The position numbers and the translations under genes were made by a program. Below, in pieces: positions 1-8,978 of a stretch of 64,000 nucleotides of DNA (positions within the stretch are counted from its first letter, which is position 1; every line of letters starts with the position of its first letter). The DNA lies in NCBI GenBank assembly GCA_902528415.1, contig CABZSR010000007.1, forward strand, positions 18,646-82,645, read 5' to 3'. The notes under the pieces were generated by a model. That model had not been told where the DNA came from and made no database searches. It saw only the letters and a program-made list of their open reading frames with translations. The DNA comes from an uncultured SAR116 cluster alpha proteobacterium. Its GTDB lineage: Bacteria; Pseudomonadota; Alphaproteobacteria; Puniceispirillales; Marisalimonadaceae.

Positions 1-2620
1 CTAAAAAAGTAACTTTTGTGCCTGCAGCTGTTGCTGAATTAGCATTTAATACGGCTGTAGGATTTGCACTTAGTTGTAGTTGTCTGTCATTTGTAATTGC
101 AATAACTCTAGTACCTGCTGTTATTCCAGCTCCTACAACCCTGTCCCCTATCCTAATACCTTTTGTTCCACCGTCAACTGTAAGAAGATCAGAGTTTGTA
201 GCACCAGCCGCAGTTCTCTCATATATAACGTTGGTACCAGCTGTGCCTGCTGTTCTTCCGGCAGTAGCTGGTGTAGCCGTAAGTGTAGTACTTCTTAAAA
301 TATCAGTAAAGTCACTCATAATTCCGTCAGTGAAAGTAACTAATTTGACAGTTGCATCGTCTTGGGCAGTAGCTTTTGTAGTGCCATTGACTTCCCTGGT
401 AACTCCCGTAAATGATGTAGCGGTAGTACCAGTATAATTCACTTGTTCAGTACCTATCAACAAAGTACCACTAGCAGGGAAACCAGCAGTGGTGTCTACT
501 GTAAGTGTTGTTACAGTATCATTTATAGCACCATTTAAAAGTGTATTTGGCTGTTTAACATCTTTGTTAAGATAAGAATGTTTATTTAACTCCTTTAAAA
601 CTATTCTATTGCTTCCAAAATGTTCTGTTTGTCCTGAGAAGACATCCGTACCACCTTCAAAATAAGCAGATATATCTTTAGATTCTGTATGTAGAACTTT
701 GATTTTTGTGTCTGTAATATTTATTGCAGTTGTTGAGTCTGATTTTAAATTTAAAAACTCATTACCATCAGCATCTGTACCAGCACTAGATACAGAAAAT
801 TTTGCACCGTTATATTTTGCATCATTTACCGTAGAGGCTGTCGTGTCAAATTCACCAGCTAAGAACACCTCAGTTGGAAAACTGGTAGAGCTTATTGTAT
901 TAGCTGTGTCATTTATATAAACTTTCAAAGTTCCACTGGCATCTTGAACCATAGTATTTCCGCTTACTGCTGTAACATCCAGAGCCTTATCAAAAACTTT
1001 TAGCGTAGGAGAGGCATTGTAATAACTATGTAATAAAAATTTTTCTTCGTTTGTTACGTTATTTTCGTCTGATAAGTCTGCTGTAGGATGTTTATAATTA
1101 AAACTTAATACTTCAGTTTCTTTAATTGCACCATCAAGTGCTTTCCCATTCACTCTGCTAAATAATGAAGAATTAACACCGTAGGTAGAAGAGTTGTTAG
1201 TATTACCGTCAGAGGAAACTGCTGCCCTATTTAAAGCATCATTTATCCTTAATTGAGCGTGGGCTAAAAATTCTTCTCTTGTAAAATTTGGTGATGCAAC
1301 ATTTTCTATTCCATTTGTAATAGAAAAAAGGTCTTCTGTTACAAAACTGTCTTTCATTAAATCAACATTAATAGCTGCCAAAGTTTGAATTTCGTCGTTA
1401 TTGTCAAGCTGATTAAATTGTATTGAAAAACTGCCATCAGTTACAGGATCAATGGCTAATTTAGAATCATCTGACAAACCTGCATTTATAGCTCTTTGAA
1501 CCTCAGACGCAAGAGAGGTTGCAGTGTAAGTCCCAGGTCTAATATCAATACTCTTAAAACTCGCGCTTCCTGTTGTATCATCGACTCGAACTGTTAAGAA
1601 ATCCTTACCCCAGTAAGTTGATTTGTTAAGAGTTGGGTTAGCTTCATAAGTGGTATAATATTGTAGGGGGTCTGTTACAACTGTTATAGAAGGCGCTGTT
1701 GCAGTGAAAGCAGCATCCTCTAAAACTGTTGACTCGACTGTCGCGGCTTTCGAAACCGTCTTGTTAGATAAATCATCTAGAAAAAATAGAGGTTGAGTTT
1801 GGGCAACAGAAATAATTTGTGGTTTTTCATTAATTGGGATTATTTGACCAAAACGATCAACAACTAACGTTTGACCAGTTGGAGAAATAGCTTCAGTTAG
1901 AGATGGTTGAACCTCTCTTCCGTCCACTATAAATTTTGTTTGATATTTGTGAGTTGCTTGATCACCTGAAGCTGCTTGTGTTTTTATAAAAAAGGCTGTC
2001 GCAATAACCGGGTTACCTAAATTATCAAAAATTGTAACAGAAGTAGAAGAATTAAATGTAGCTGGATTTTTTGGATCAAAATCAGCAGCAGATTCAAAAA
2101 CAGTTGATGACGCTGGTAAATTTACCGCTAATTCTAAGTTATCTGTCTTTTTAGCCTCTCCTGCCTCTAACTCTAATTTAAGAGGTTTAGCATCAACAAT
2201 TTCACCACCTTGAACAGATCCATCATCAGAAACAGGTAACGCGAGTACAAACTGACCTGCAGAATCTACAACAAATCTGTCATTATTTACTGAAAAAGAA
2301 CCGTTTCTGGTATAAACGGTTTGATTAGTAGTTAAAGATGGCTTCAAAGCAAAAAAACCTTGTCCTGAAATAGCCATATCCAAAGCATTAAGTGAGGAAG
2401 AAACGTTACCTTGAGTAAATTGCTGTTTAATTCCCTTCAAAATAGTTCCAGAACCAATCGATGAAGAGCTGTTCTGTAATGGAGAAGTCGCAAAGATATC
2501 GCCAAATTCAGCTTTACTTCTTTTATAACCTGTAGTCGCAACGTTAGCGATGTTATTTGACGTTGCTGATATATCTGCTTGTGATCCGTTTAATCCTGTA
2601 AGAGCGGTATAAAATGACAT
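1..2620 (-). CDS. flgE: Flagellar hook protein FlgE (partial, runs off left edge; unusually long)
   Basis: Minus-strand ATG at 2620 preceded by AGGAGAAATTAGAG; hand translation begins MSFYTALTGLNGSQADISATSNNIANVATTGYKRSKAEFGDIF, the classical flagellar rod/hook N-terminus; the frame is still open at position 1 (about 870 codons), so it is absent from the complete-ORF track. Confidence 0.92.
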   Translation of the reverse strand, partial: MSFYTALTGLNGSQADISATSNNIANVATTGYKRSKAEFGDIFATSPLQNSSSSIGSGTILKGIKQQFTQGNVSSSLNALDMAISGQGFFALKPSLTTNQTVYTRNGSFSVNNDRFVVDSAGQFVLALPVSDDGSVQGGEIVDAKPLKLELEAGEAKKTDNLELAVNLPASSTVFESAADFDPKNPATFNSSTSVTIFDNLGNPVIATAFFIKTQAASGDQATHKYQTKFIVDGREVQPSLTEAISPTGQTLVVDRFGQIIPINEKPQIISVAQTQPLFFLDDLSNKTVSKAATVESTVLEDAAFTATAPSITVVTDPLQYYTTYEANPTLNKSTYWGKDFLTVRVDDTTGSASFKSIDIRPGTYTATSLASEVQRAINAGLSDDSKLAIDPVTDGSFSIQFNQLDNNDEIQTLAAINVDLMKDSFVTEDLFSITNGIENVASPNFTREEFLAHAQLRINDALNRAAVSSDGNTNNSSTYGVNSSLFSRVNGKALDGAIKETEVLSFNYKHPTADLSDENNVTNEEKFLLHSYYNASPTLKVFDKALDVTAVSGNTMVQDASGTLKVYINDTANTISSTSFPTEVFLAGEFDTTASTVNDAKYNGAKFSVSSAGTDADGNEFLNLKSDSTTAINITDTKIKVLHTESKDISAYFEGGTDVFSGQTEHFGSNRIVLKELNKHSYLNKDVKQPNTLLNGAINDTVTTLTVDTTAGFPASGTLLIGTEQVNYTGTTATSFTGVTREVNGTTKATAQDDATVKLVTFTDGIMSDFTDILRSTTLTATPATAGRTAGTAGTNVIYERTAAGATNSDLLTVDGGTKGIRIGDRVVGAGITAGTRVIAITNDRQLQLSANPTAVLNANSATAAGTKVTFL

Positions 2621-2650
2621 CTCTAATTTCTCCTAGTATTTTCTTATTAA

Positions 2651-3343
2651 TTAATTCTTAAATCTGACAACTTGTGAGGGGTCAATCGTTCCATAATCTT
2701 CAACTTCTAACATTACCCCGTTTTTAGTTTTTGAAGTTCCATTAACATTTGCGTATACTTGTGTTGAAAGTTCACCAGTATCACCCAAATTACCAGTAAA
2801 TGCTCTTATTGTTATTGGAGAGTTAGAAGTTTTAATATCCTCGGGTAAATCTTTCCACTCGAAACCTACTAAACCAGCCTTTTGCATTCCAAGTGTATCT
2901 TGATGTAAAACCTCACCATCACTATTTTCAAATATAATACTTAAGTTAGAAGCCGTGTCAGGCAAGTCTACAATGCCACTTATAATACCTTCTTTATCTG
3001 GTCGAGCATATTTACCAGGGACTAATACAGAATGACCCATTAATTGTGTTGTTGAAGCAATTCTCATTTCAGATAGTTGTTGGCTTACAGACTTCATAGT
3101 TTCGTCCATAGAAGTAATACCAGTAACTGTAGAAAACTGCGCCATCTGGGCTATAAAATCAGCGTTATCGACAGGAGCAAAAGGGTCTTGGTTTTGTAAT
3201 TGTGTAGTCATTAATTTAAGAAAATCTTCTTGTCCAAGCTGATCTTTTGTCTCTTTAGGCGTAAATTTTTCTTTAGCAGAATTAATGCCTAATTTATCTA
3301 AAATATTTGTTAGTGATTGATTTGATGAATTAATTTCAGACAT
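2651..3343 (-). CDS. flgD: Flagellar hook assembly protein FlgD
   Basis: ORF with GQEDFLKLMTTQLQNQDPFAPVDNADFIAQMAQFS motif typical of FlgD; lies directly upstream of flgE. Confidence 0.95.
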   Translation of the reverse strand: MSEINSSNQSLTNILDKLGINSAKEKFTPKETKDQLGQEDFLKLMTTQLQNQDPFAPVDNADFIAQMAQFSTVTGITSMDETMKSVSQQLSEMRIASTTQLMGHSVLVPGKYARPDKEGIISGIVDLPDTASNLSIIFENSDGEVLHQDTLGMQKAGLVGFEWKDLPEDIKTSNSPITIRAFTGNLGDTGELSTQVYANVNGTSKTKNGVMLEVEDYGTIDPSQVVRFKN

Positions 3344-3349
3344 AATTTA

Positions 3350-3763
3350 TTACTTTCCTATGTTTAGTGTTCGCATTGTTAGAGCTCTTAAAGTTGTTAT
3401 AACTTCAACGTTATTTTGGTACTGCCTGGATGCCTCCATCATATCTACCATTTCTTCGTCTACATTTACGGCTGCTTTATATATGTATCCATCCGCATCT
3501 GCCGCCGGGTGGGCAGGCATATAGGACTTGATGGGCTCTCTTCCAATTTCTTTCACTTCAACTGCGTCAACTGTTGCGACACCGTTTTTCTTGACTAAAT
3601 CACTATATTGCGTTTCAAAAATTGGTTTTAGTGGCTTATAAGTAGTCTTTGGATCACCAGTGGTAGATCCTGCATTAGCAAGGTTTGAAGCTACCGTATT
3701 TAATCTTACTAATTGGGCAGCCATTGCTCGACCAGCTATATCATAAACTGATTTAATATCCAT
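3350..3763 (-). CDS. flgC: Flagellar basal-body rod protein FlgC
   Basis: YDIAGRAMAAQLVRLNTVASNLANAGSTTGD... and C-terminal EMVDMMEASRQYQNNVEVITTLRAL. Confidence 0.95.
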   Translation of the reverse strand: MDIKSVYDIAGRAMAAQLVRLNTVASNLANAGSTTGDPKTTYKPLKPIFETQYSDLVKKNGVATVDAVEVKEIGREPIKSYMPAHPAADADGYIYKAAVNVDEEMVDMMEASRQYQNNVEVITTLRALTMRTLNIGK

Positions 3764-4149
3764 TATTCACCCCTGATCGCCGACATAATTTTGTTAATTT
3801 TTCCATTTAGAAAATTTACTGTAGTAGAATATCTCATTGAATTTTCTGCAAATTGCATTTGCTCAACAGCTAGTTCAACTGTGTTTCCATCTAATGATGT
3901 TATTAGAGGCTCTCTATATGAAACTTCGTTAACTGATTTACCTGAATTTTGTACTATATGGTTAGAATGTGATGTGATTATAGGCCCGTTTTTATCTAGT
4001 TTTTTAATTTCATCTTCAAAACTTATATCTCTTGCCTTGTAATTAGGTGTTGCTGCGTTAGCAATGTTGGAAGCTAAAATATTGTTACGCTTACCTCTTA
4101 ATTGTAGGGCCGATGAATAAAAAGATAATTGATCTTTGATTGTATCCAT
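3763..4149 (-). CDS. flgB: Flagellar basal-body rod protein FlgB
   Basis: LQLRGKRNNILASNIANAATPNYKARDISFEDE; first gene of the flgBCDE cluster. Confidence 0.95.
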   Translation of the reverse strand: MDTIKDQLSFYSSALQLRGKRNNILASNIANAATPNYKARDISFEDEIKKLDKNGPIITSHSNHIVQNSGKSVNEVSYREPLITSLDGNTVELAVEQMQFAENSMRYSTTVNFLNGKINKIMSAIRGE

Positions 4150-4190
4150 TACTAAAAAACTCGAATAATTACTATATTTAAGACAATATT

Positions 4191-4206
4191 TGCAAATAAG
4201 GTGCCA
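4191..4206 (-). promoter_or_regulatory. Sigma54-type promoter upstream of flgB
   Basis: Minus-strand TGGCACCTTATTTGCA, matching TGGCAC-N5-TTGCA. Confidence 0.8.
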
Positions 4207-4296
4207 ATTTAATTAAAGGTAAAATTTAATTATTTATTAATAAAACTTTAATAATTTTTTTATTGTCGTTATTAATTAAAGGTGTAGGGTAGTCTT

Positions 4297-4749
4297 ATGG
4301 ATTTTTCAGAAAAAATTATTGATAAAAAAGAAGAAATTCTAGATGAGTTTGAAGAATTAACACTTAAAGAAATAGCGGTTAAAATAAAACAAGCATCCAA
4401 TCGTGAAGATGGGTTAATATTTACAATTGCGTGCTTAGCTGCTAGGATTTCAGTTTTAAATCGAAGAATACAAGAAATTATTGATGAAAATAGTGCCAAT
4501 GATAATCGTGCCGATAATGGAGCAAATAGCAAAGGCAATATTGTTGAAAAGATTATCAAACGTTCTAAAAAGCCCTCAAACGTTCCTGTTGAATGGGTAA
4601 GAGTTCAAATAAAAGAAACAACTGAAGTAAATGGTGTTAGGTTCCCTTCTGGTATCCAAATAGATGTCACAAAAGAGGATGCCCAACAAATGATAGACGG
4701 AAGTAAAGCAATTTTACTTGAAGATTCAGAAAATACCGATGAAGTTTAA
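4297..4749 (+). CDS. Hypothetical protein
   Basis: 150-aa ORF in intergenic position opposite the flg genes; ATG start; no family recognised. Confidence 0.75.
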   Translation: MDFSEKIIDKKEEILDEFEELTLKEIAVKIKQASNREDGLIFTIACLAARISVLNRRIQEIIDENSANDNRADNGANSKGNIVEKIIKRSKKPSNVPVEWVRVQIKETTEVNGVRFPSGIQIDVTKEDAQQMIDGSKAILLEDSENTDEV

Positions 4750-4755
4750 AGCAAG

Positions 4756-5172
4756 TTATTTTTTATAATAAGTATAAATAGCCTCAATCTCATCTTCCCT
4801 TAGACCTGTTTTGTTTTTTATTTCTTCTCTATTGTTACCATTTTTAGCCATATCAATAGCTATACTTAACATATCTTCGGAACCTTTTATATTTCCTAAC
4901 CTACTAATTTCTCTTTCAATAAAACTAATTTTGTCCGACAAATTAGCTAGCTCTTTTTTCTGATGTTCTAATAAATTACCAACAATAATAAGATATTCTT
5001 TTATTTCTTTATTATTTTTGTTAATTACATCAGCATACACAATTATTGCATCTTTATTATTTTGAAATTTTAAATTTTGAAAAAAAAATATTAGAAAAAA
5101 TCCTATCACCAATAAACAAATAGAAAAGAAAATAAAAATCTCAAAATTGGATAAAAGATAATCTACAAACAT
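4756..5172 (-). CDS. DUF2802-like flagellar-region membrane protein
   Basis: N-terminal TM segment, coiled coil, C-terminal helical SIAIDMAKNGNNREEIKNKTGLREDEIEAIYTYYKK resembling DUF2802. Confidence 0.6.
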   Translation of the reverse strand: MFVDYLLSNFEIFIFFSICLLVIGFFLIFFFQNLKFQNNKDAIIVYADVINKNNKEIKEYLIIVGNLLEHQKKELANLSDKISFIEREISRLGNIKGSEDMLSIAIDMAKNGNNREEIKNKTGLREDEIEAIYTYYKK

Positions 5173-5226
5173 AATGTATATTTATTCATTATTTTATACA
5201 AAATTACTATAAGTAATTTAAAATAT

Positions 5227-5508
5227 TTATATGATAGATTTTGAAAAGGAATTTAAGAGATTTGCTTTTGGTAGAATTTTTAATTCAAGCATTTCTATTT
5301 TATTTAATATTTTTTGTAAAAAAACCTGTTCTTGATTAATAGTTTTTTCTTGGTCAATATTAATTGTAGAAACTAATTCACTTATAGCAGTTTCTAACTG
5401 TTGATTAACTTCTTTGAAATCAATAGAAGAGAATTTGTTTTTATTCAGTTCTTCTAATTTATTTAAGTTTAAGTCAATTATGTCTAGTTTATCAATCATA
5501 ATAACCAA
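5227..5508 (-). CDS. Small helical protein, possible FlgN-type chaperone
   Basis: Position directly after flgM and helical composition; sequence itself not diagnostic; likely start at internal MIDKLD. Confidence 0.4.
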   Translation of the reverse strand: MVIMIDKLDIIDLNLNKLEELNKNKFSSIDFKEVNQQLETAISELVSTINIDQEKTINQEQVFLQKILNKIEMLELKILPKANLLNSFSKSII

Positions 5509-5514
5509 AGAATA

Positions 5515-5826
5515 TTAAGATTTCATTTCTCTGTATGCTTGCATAAGAGCATCAGATAACTTATCTAAATCAAGAGGATAGTTACCAGATGAAATTGCTT
5601 CTTTAATCTTCGCAACTTTATCTACATCAATAGGTGCTGACTTAGCCATTTCAGAAACCAATTTCTTAGTATCTTTTATATCAACGACATTTGAAGACAT
5701 CGCTTTATCAACTTTAGACGATGATTTAACCAAATCATTCAAAGAATTTTTAGTATCTTTAACCTCATTCTTAGGAAGATTATTTATGATGTTATTTGTT
5801 ATTTTGTCCATTTTATTTATCTCCAC
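5515..5826 (-). CDS. flgM: Anti-sigma-28 factor FlgM
   Basis: C-terminal DVDKVAKIKEAISSGNYPLDLDKLSDALMQAYREM matches the FlgM signature. Confidence 0.88.
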   Translation of the reverse strand: MEINKMDKITNNIINNLPKNEVKDTKNSLNDLVKSSSKVDKAMSSNVVDIKDTKKLVSEMAKSAPIDVDKVAKIKEAISSGNYPLDLDKLSDALMQAYREMKS

Positions 5827-5857
5827 AGTATTAATAACGACAACTGATTTAATTATT

Positions 5858-6610
5858 TTAGCGAAATACCCTAATTATTTTATCTTTTTTAATATAACCT
5901 TTAATTGTTTTCCCACTTCTTAAATTTTTTACTTTTATCAAATCACCTAAATTTCCAGAACCTTGGGCTTCTCCAGATACGCTAACTGAGGCATTACCTA
6001 TATTTGAAACAATTGAAATTACATCTCCGTTGTTAACTTCATATTTCTCATATAAATGTCTAGGATGCAATAATTGTCCCATTTTTAAATTTTTTTTGAT
6101 TTTTCTACCAACTAATTCTTTTTTATAAGAGAAAAATGATTTTTGAGAAGAATTAGATACTTCTACTAATTCTATATCATCCAAACCTATAATATCATTT
6201 TTTTCTAGTGATTGCTTTAATCTTAAAACTTTATAAGTTCGATTTTTTTTGATTTTTACTAGTTTATTTTTATATATTTTTTTTGATTTAACTATTGAAT
6301 CTTTTGAAGTCTTTTCTTTGTTTTTTTTGTTAGGAATTTTTATCCTTATTAATAGTTGATAACCCTTTTTATCTGAACAATTTACTTTTACTGTTCTATA
6401 ATCATTGTATATTTTTTTTATTTCAAGATTATTATTGCAGTCCTTATATACACTAGAATTCGAAAAAACAGGCTTTCCATTTACCCCTTCTGAAACAAGC
6501 CAATTTGAAACTATTTCTGAAATATCTTTTCCTGTTAAGGCTATAGTTGGTTTGCTCAGTAAAGTAATTGTCAGAATATGTAGAAAATATTTAGAAGTTA
6601 TTTTAAACAT
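5858..6610 (-). CDS. flgA: Flagellar P-ring chaperone FlgA (SAF domain)
   Basis: Signal peptide; VLRLKQSLEKNDIIGLDDIELVE...MGQLLHPRHLYEKYEVNNGDVISIVSNIGNASVSVSGEAQGSGNLGDLIKVKNLRSGKTIKGYI. Confidence 0.9.
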   Translation of the reverse strand: MFKITSKYFLHILTITLLSKPTIALTGKDISEIVSNWLVSEGVNGKPVFSNSSVYKDCNNNLEIKKIYNDYRTVKVNCSDKKGYQLLIRIKIPNKKNKEKTSKDSIVKSKKIYKNKLVKIKKNRTYKVLRLKQSLEKNDIIGLDDIELVEVSNSSQKSFFSYKKELVGRKIKKNLKMGQLLHPRHLYEKYEVNNGDVISIVSNIGNASVSVSGEAQGSGNLGDLIKVKNLRSGKTIKGYIKKDKIIRVFR

Positions 6611-6613
6611 TAA

Positions 6614-7054
6614 TTAACCCCCAAAAAAATATATCTGAGATGTAATTGATGAATTGTTTTTTTCAGTATTTTCTTTGTTTTTATTTTTTTTAATAATTAA
6701 ATCTTTGATCTCGTTGATACTCGGAAGATATAAACTTTTTCCTGAATATAAATAATTTGGGTTGTTTCTTACAAAAGCTTTTTTATTAAAGTGAACAATA
6801 GCTAAACTCAAAATATTATTATTAAATGATTTTGATCCATAATAATTCAGCATTATATCACTTAATGTTTCATTTTTTAATACAACATGTTTTGAGCTAT
6901 GATCTAAATCTTTTAAAAATTCATTATCAGAGGTTAAATTGCCTCTTTCTATGTTGCCTCTATATTCTAATACTACAAAAGGTTCTGAAAAGGAGACTTT
7001 AGAAAAGAAAAAAATAAAGACTAAATAAACGTAAAAAATTTGATTTTTTTTCAT
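6614..7054 (-). CDS. Secreted LysM/FimV-like domain protein in flagellar operon
   Basis: Signal peptide plus LysM-like segment LKNETLSDIMLNYYGSKSFNNN...YLYSGKSLYLPS. Confidence 0.6.
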   Translation of the reverse strand: MKKNQIFYVYLVFIFFFSKVSFSEPFVVLEYRGNIERGNLTSDNEFLKDLDHSSKHVVLKNETLSDIMLNYYGSKSFNNNILSLAIVHFNKKAFVRNNPNYLYSGKSLYLPSINEIKDLIIKKNKNKENTEKNNSSITSQIYFFGG

Positions 7055-7058
7055 TCAA

Positions 7059-8219
7059 TTACTCCACAAATTCTACAATCATATTTTCTAAATTACTTAA
7101 TTTCATATTGTCATTTAAAGGTAATAAAATGCTATAGTTGTCATATATCTTATTAGCATGCACTATAACCGAACTATTATTAAGCATTGAATTTTTTATA
7201 TTTATACCTTTTACCAAACCAATCTGTTTTTGTTTAAGACCTTGTTTTCTTCCTAAATCAACAATCAAGCTTCCTTCGTTTACCTTTAATTTACCCTCCA
7301 ATGGACGACAATTTAGATCTTGCAAAAATTTAGTTGCGGCAAGAATCATATGGTCATGTACATTTTGATCAACTAATTGAATGTCCGAAGTAGATATATT
7401 ATTAATAAACTGAAATTTACTTTTATACTGGTATTCAATTGGTAAATCATATGTTTTGGTAGCTATTAATTTAATTCCAGGACCTTTAAAAATCTTGAAG
7501 GATACTCTTAACAAATAATTTGAGAAACTATTTTTTTTATTACTTTCTGTTAACAATAATGCAGGAACAAGACTATAATCACCTGCTTGAATAACAGGTA
7601 ATCCATTTGTAAGTGCATTATAATCGAAGGACATATTTGATGTAGATTTGATTATTTGCTCTAGCGATTTTCTTTTATGATTTATTGCCTTCACATTTGG
7701 TAGTCTCGAAATCACATCATAGATTCCAGCATACCATATTGATGTATATCTAGCCAACTTTGACGGTACATTAGACTCAATGTTATAAGATCCTTTAAAT
7801 AAAGTAATATTTATTGGTCTATTTTTACAATTATTCTTTGATAATTTTCCACCAACAACAGCACTTATTTTAATACTGATAAATTCTTTACTTTGCTTTT
7901 CTGACAATATTTTAAAATCTAAAACTCTATTAGTAGCTTTCACAATTGATTGGTCATTGATTACTGTATTGGAAGTAATAGCAGAAAATCCATTTATATC
8001 CGCTCCGCCTTGCAAAGCAGCTATATATAATGCATCCTCCAAAGCTCTTTTTCTTGAGGTTTCAATATCATCAGAAATTAAAACTGCTCTTCCAGTAGTC
8101 TCAACTTGTCTGAAATTTGTATTATCATCAGCTAATAATGAGCTGCTTAATAATACTAAAATTCCTATAGATATAATATATTTTATTAATTTAATAATAT
8201 TAACAATGCTATTTATCAT
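7059..8219 (-). CDS. flgT: Flagellar assembly protein FlgT (H-ring component)
   Basis: Signal peptide; VETTGRAVLISDDIETSRKRALEDALYIAALQGGADINGFSAI is FlgT N-domain-like; C-terminal GSLIVDLGRKQGLKQKQIGLV; adjacent to flgP-like gene. Confidence 0.8.
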   Translation of the reverse strand: MINSIVNIIKLIKYIISIGILVLLSSSLLADDNTNFRQVETTGRAVLISDDIETSRKRALEDALYIAALQGGADINGFSAITSNTVINDQSIVKATNRVLDFKILSEKQSKEFISIKISAVVGGKLSKNNCKNRPINITLFKGSYNIESNVPSKLARYTSIWYAGIYDVISRLPNVKAINHKRKSLEQIIKSTSNMSFDYNALTNGLPVIQAGDYSLVPALLLTESNKKNSFSNYLLRVSFKIFKGPGIKLIATKTYDLPIEYQYKSKFQFINNISTSDIQLVDQNVHDHMILAATKFLQDLNCRPLEGKLKVNEGSLIVDLGRKQGLKQKQIGLVKGINIKNSMLNNSSVIVHANKIYDNYSILLPLNDNMKLSNLENMIVEFVE

Positions 8220-8226
8220 TTTTATA

Positions 8227-8748
8227 CTATGTTCTTCTTGCGTTTCTTAACATCATAAGCATCATATCTTTATCAATTTCTAAAACAGTCTCGTAAGTGT
8301 CAACACCTGTTGGATTTATTCGTACTGTTTTTGCTCCTCTTATAATACCTTTAACTACAGCCCTAAAAGTGTCATTTTGAACCATCAAATCTATTACTGT
8401 AGTATTAGAGTCAACTTGTATACCGTGTATTTGTTCAGCTAACTCTCTCATAGCAGCCATTCTTGCCGACCTTATAGCCATCAATCGTTTTTGTGCATCA
8501 GTTCTTCCCGGCTGACTAGATACAACTGCATACCCTACAGCCGATAAAGTAGGAATTTTTTCAACTGAACTGTCAAAAACTTCTTTTAACGCTACGATGC
8601 CATCACTTTCAGAGTTAATTTTTTTGGCACTTAAACTGTTAGTTGTTGAAAAGTGAGAATTTGCTAAATTTTGAAGGCATCCAGTGCTTAAAAATAATGA
8701 GCAGATTGTAAAACTTACAAGTATGTTTTTTTGATTTATTAATAACAT
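8227..8748 (-). CDS. flgP: Flagellar outer-membrane lipoprotein FlgP (LPP20 family)
   Basis: Lipobox-like FLSTGC; AVGYAVVSSQPGRTDAQKRLMAIRSARMAAMRELAEQIHGIQVDSNTTV. Confidence 0.82.
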   Translation of the reverse strand: MLLINQKNILVSFTICSLFLSTGCLQNLANSHFSTTNSLSAKKINSESDGIVALKEVFDSSVEKIPTLSAVGYAVVSSQPGRTDAQKRLMAIRSARMAAMRELAEQIHGIQVDSNTTVIDLMVQNDTFRAVVKGIIRGAKTVRINPTGVDTYETVLEIDKDMMLMMLRNARRT

Positions 8749-8783
8749 GGAAACTCCTAAAAAATAATTATTTCAAATTTCAA

Positions 8784-8799
8784 TGCAGATAACATGCCA
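8784..8799 (-). promoter_or_regulatory. Sigma54-type promoter upstream of flgP-flgT operon
   Basis: Minus-strand TGGCATGTTATCTGCA; -24 GG/-12 GC spacing identical to the other three sites. Confidence 0.68.
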
Positions 8800-8869
8800 A
8801 TCTTTAAATTTTAATGAATAGAAAATAAGCTAGTAAATTTAATTATTTTATATGTTTACCTAAAATGAT

Positions 8870-8885
8870 TGGCATTGTTCTTGCT
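8870..8885 (+). promoter_or_regulatory. Sigma54-type promoter upstream of flhA
   Basis: TGGCATTGTTCTTGCT, about 95 nt before the flhA ATG. Confidence 0.75.
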
Positions 8886-8978
8886 TCTTAAATAATTAAA
8901 TATTTTAAAAATTATTAAATTAATTAAATCACTGTTTTTATTGATTTTTTAATAGATTATGAATTGCTAGGAGATGTC

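Noticed and set aside
18-437. Plus-strand 139-aa ORF (and 80..298, 699..920)
   Set aside because: Antisense to the well-supported flgE frame; low-complexity A/V/S/T-rich composition typical of shadow ORFs.
4210-4283. Direct repeat TAATTAAAGGT (4210 and 4273)
   Set aside because: Short and AT-rich; a similar string also occurs near 25.16 kb, so it is plausibly chance in this base composition.
4272-4559. Minus-strand 95-aa ORF
   Set aside because: Antisense to the 4297-4749 gene, hydrophobic shadow ORF; upstream AT-rich region gives no support.
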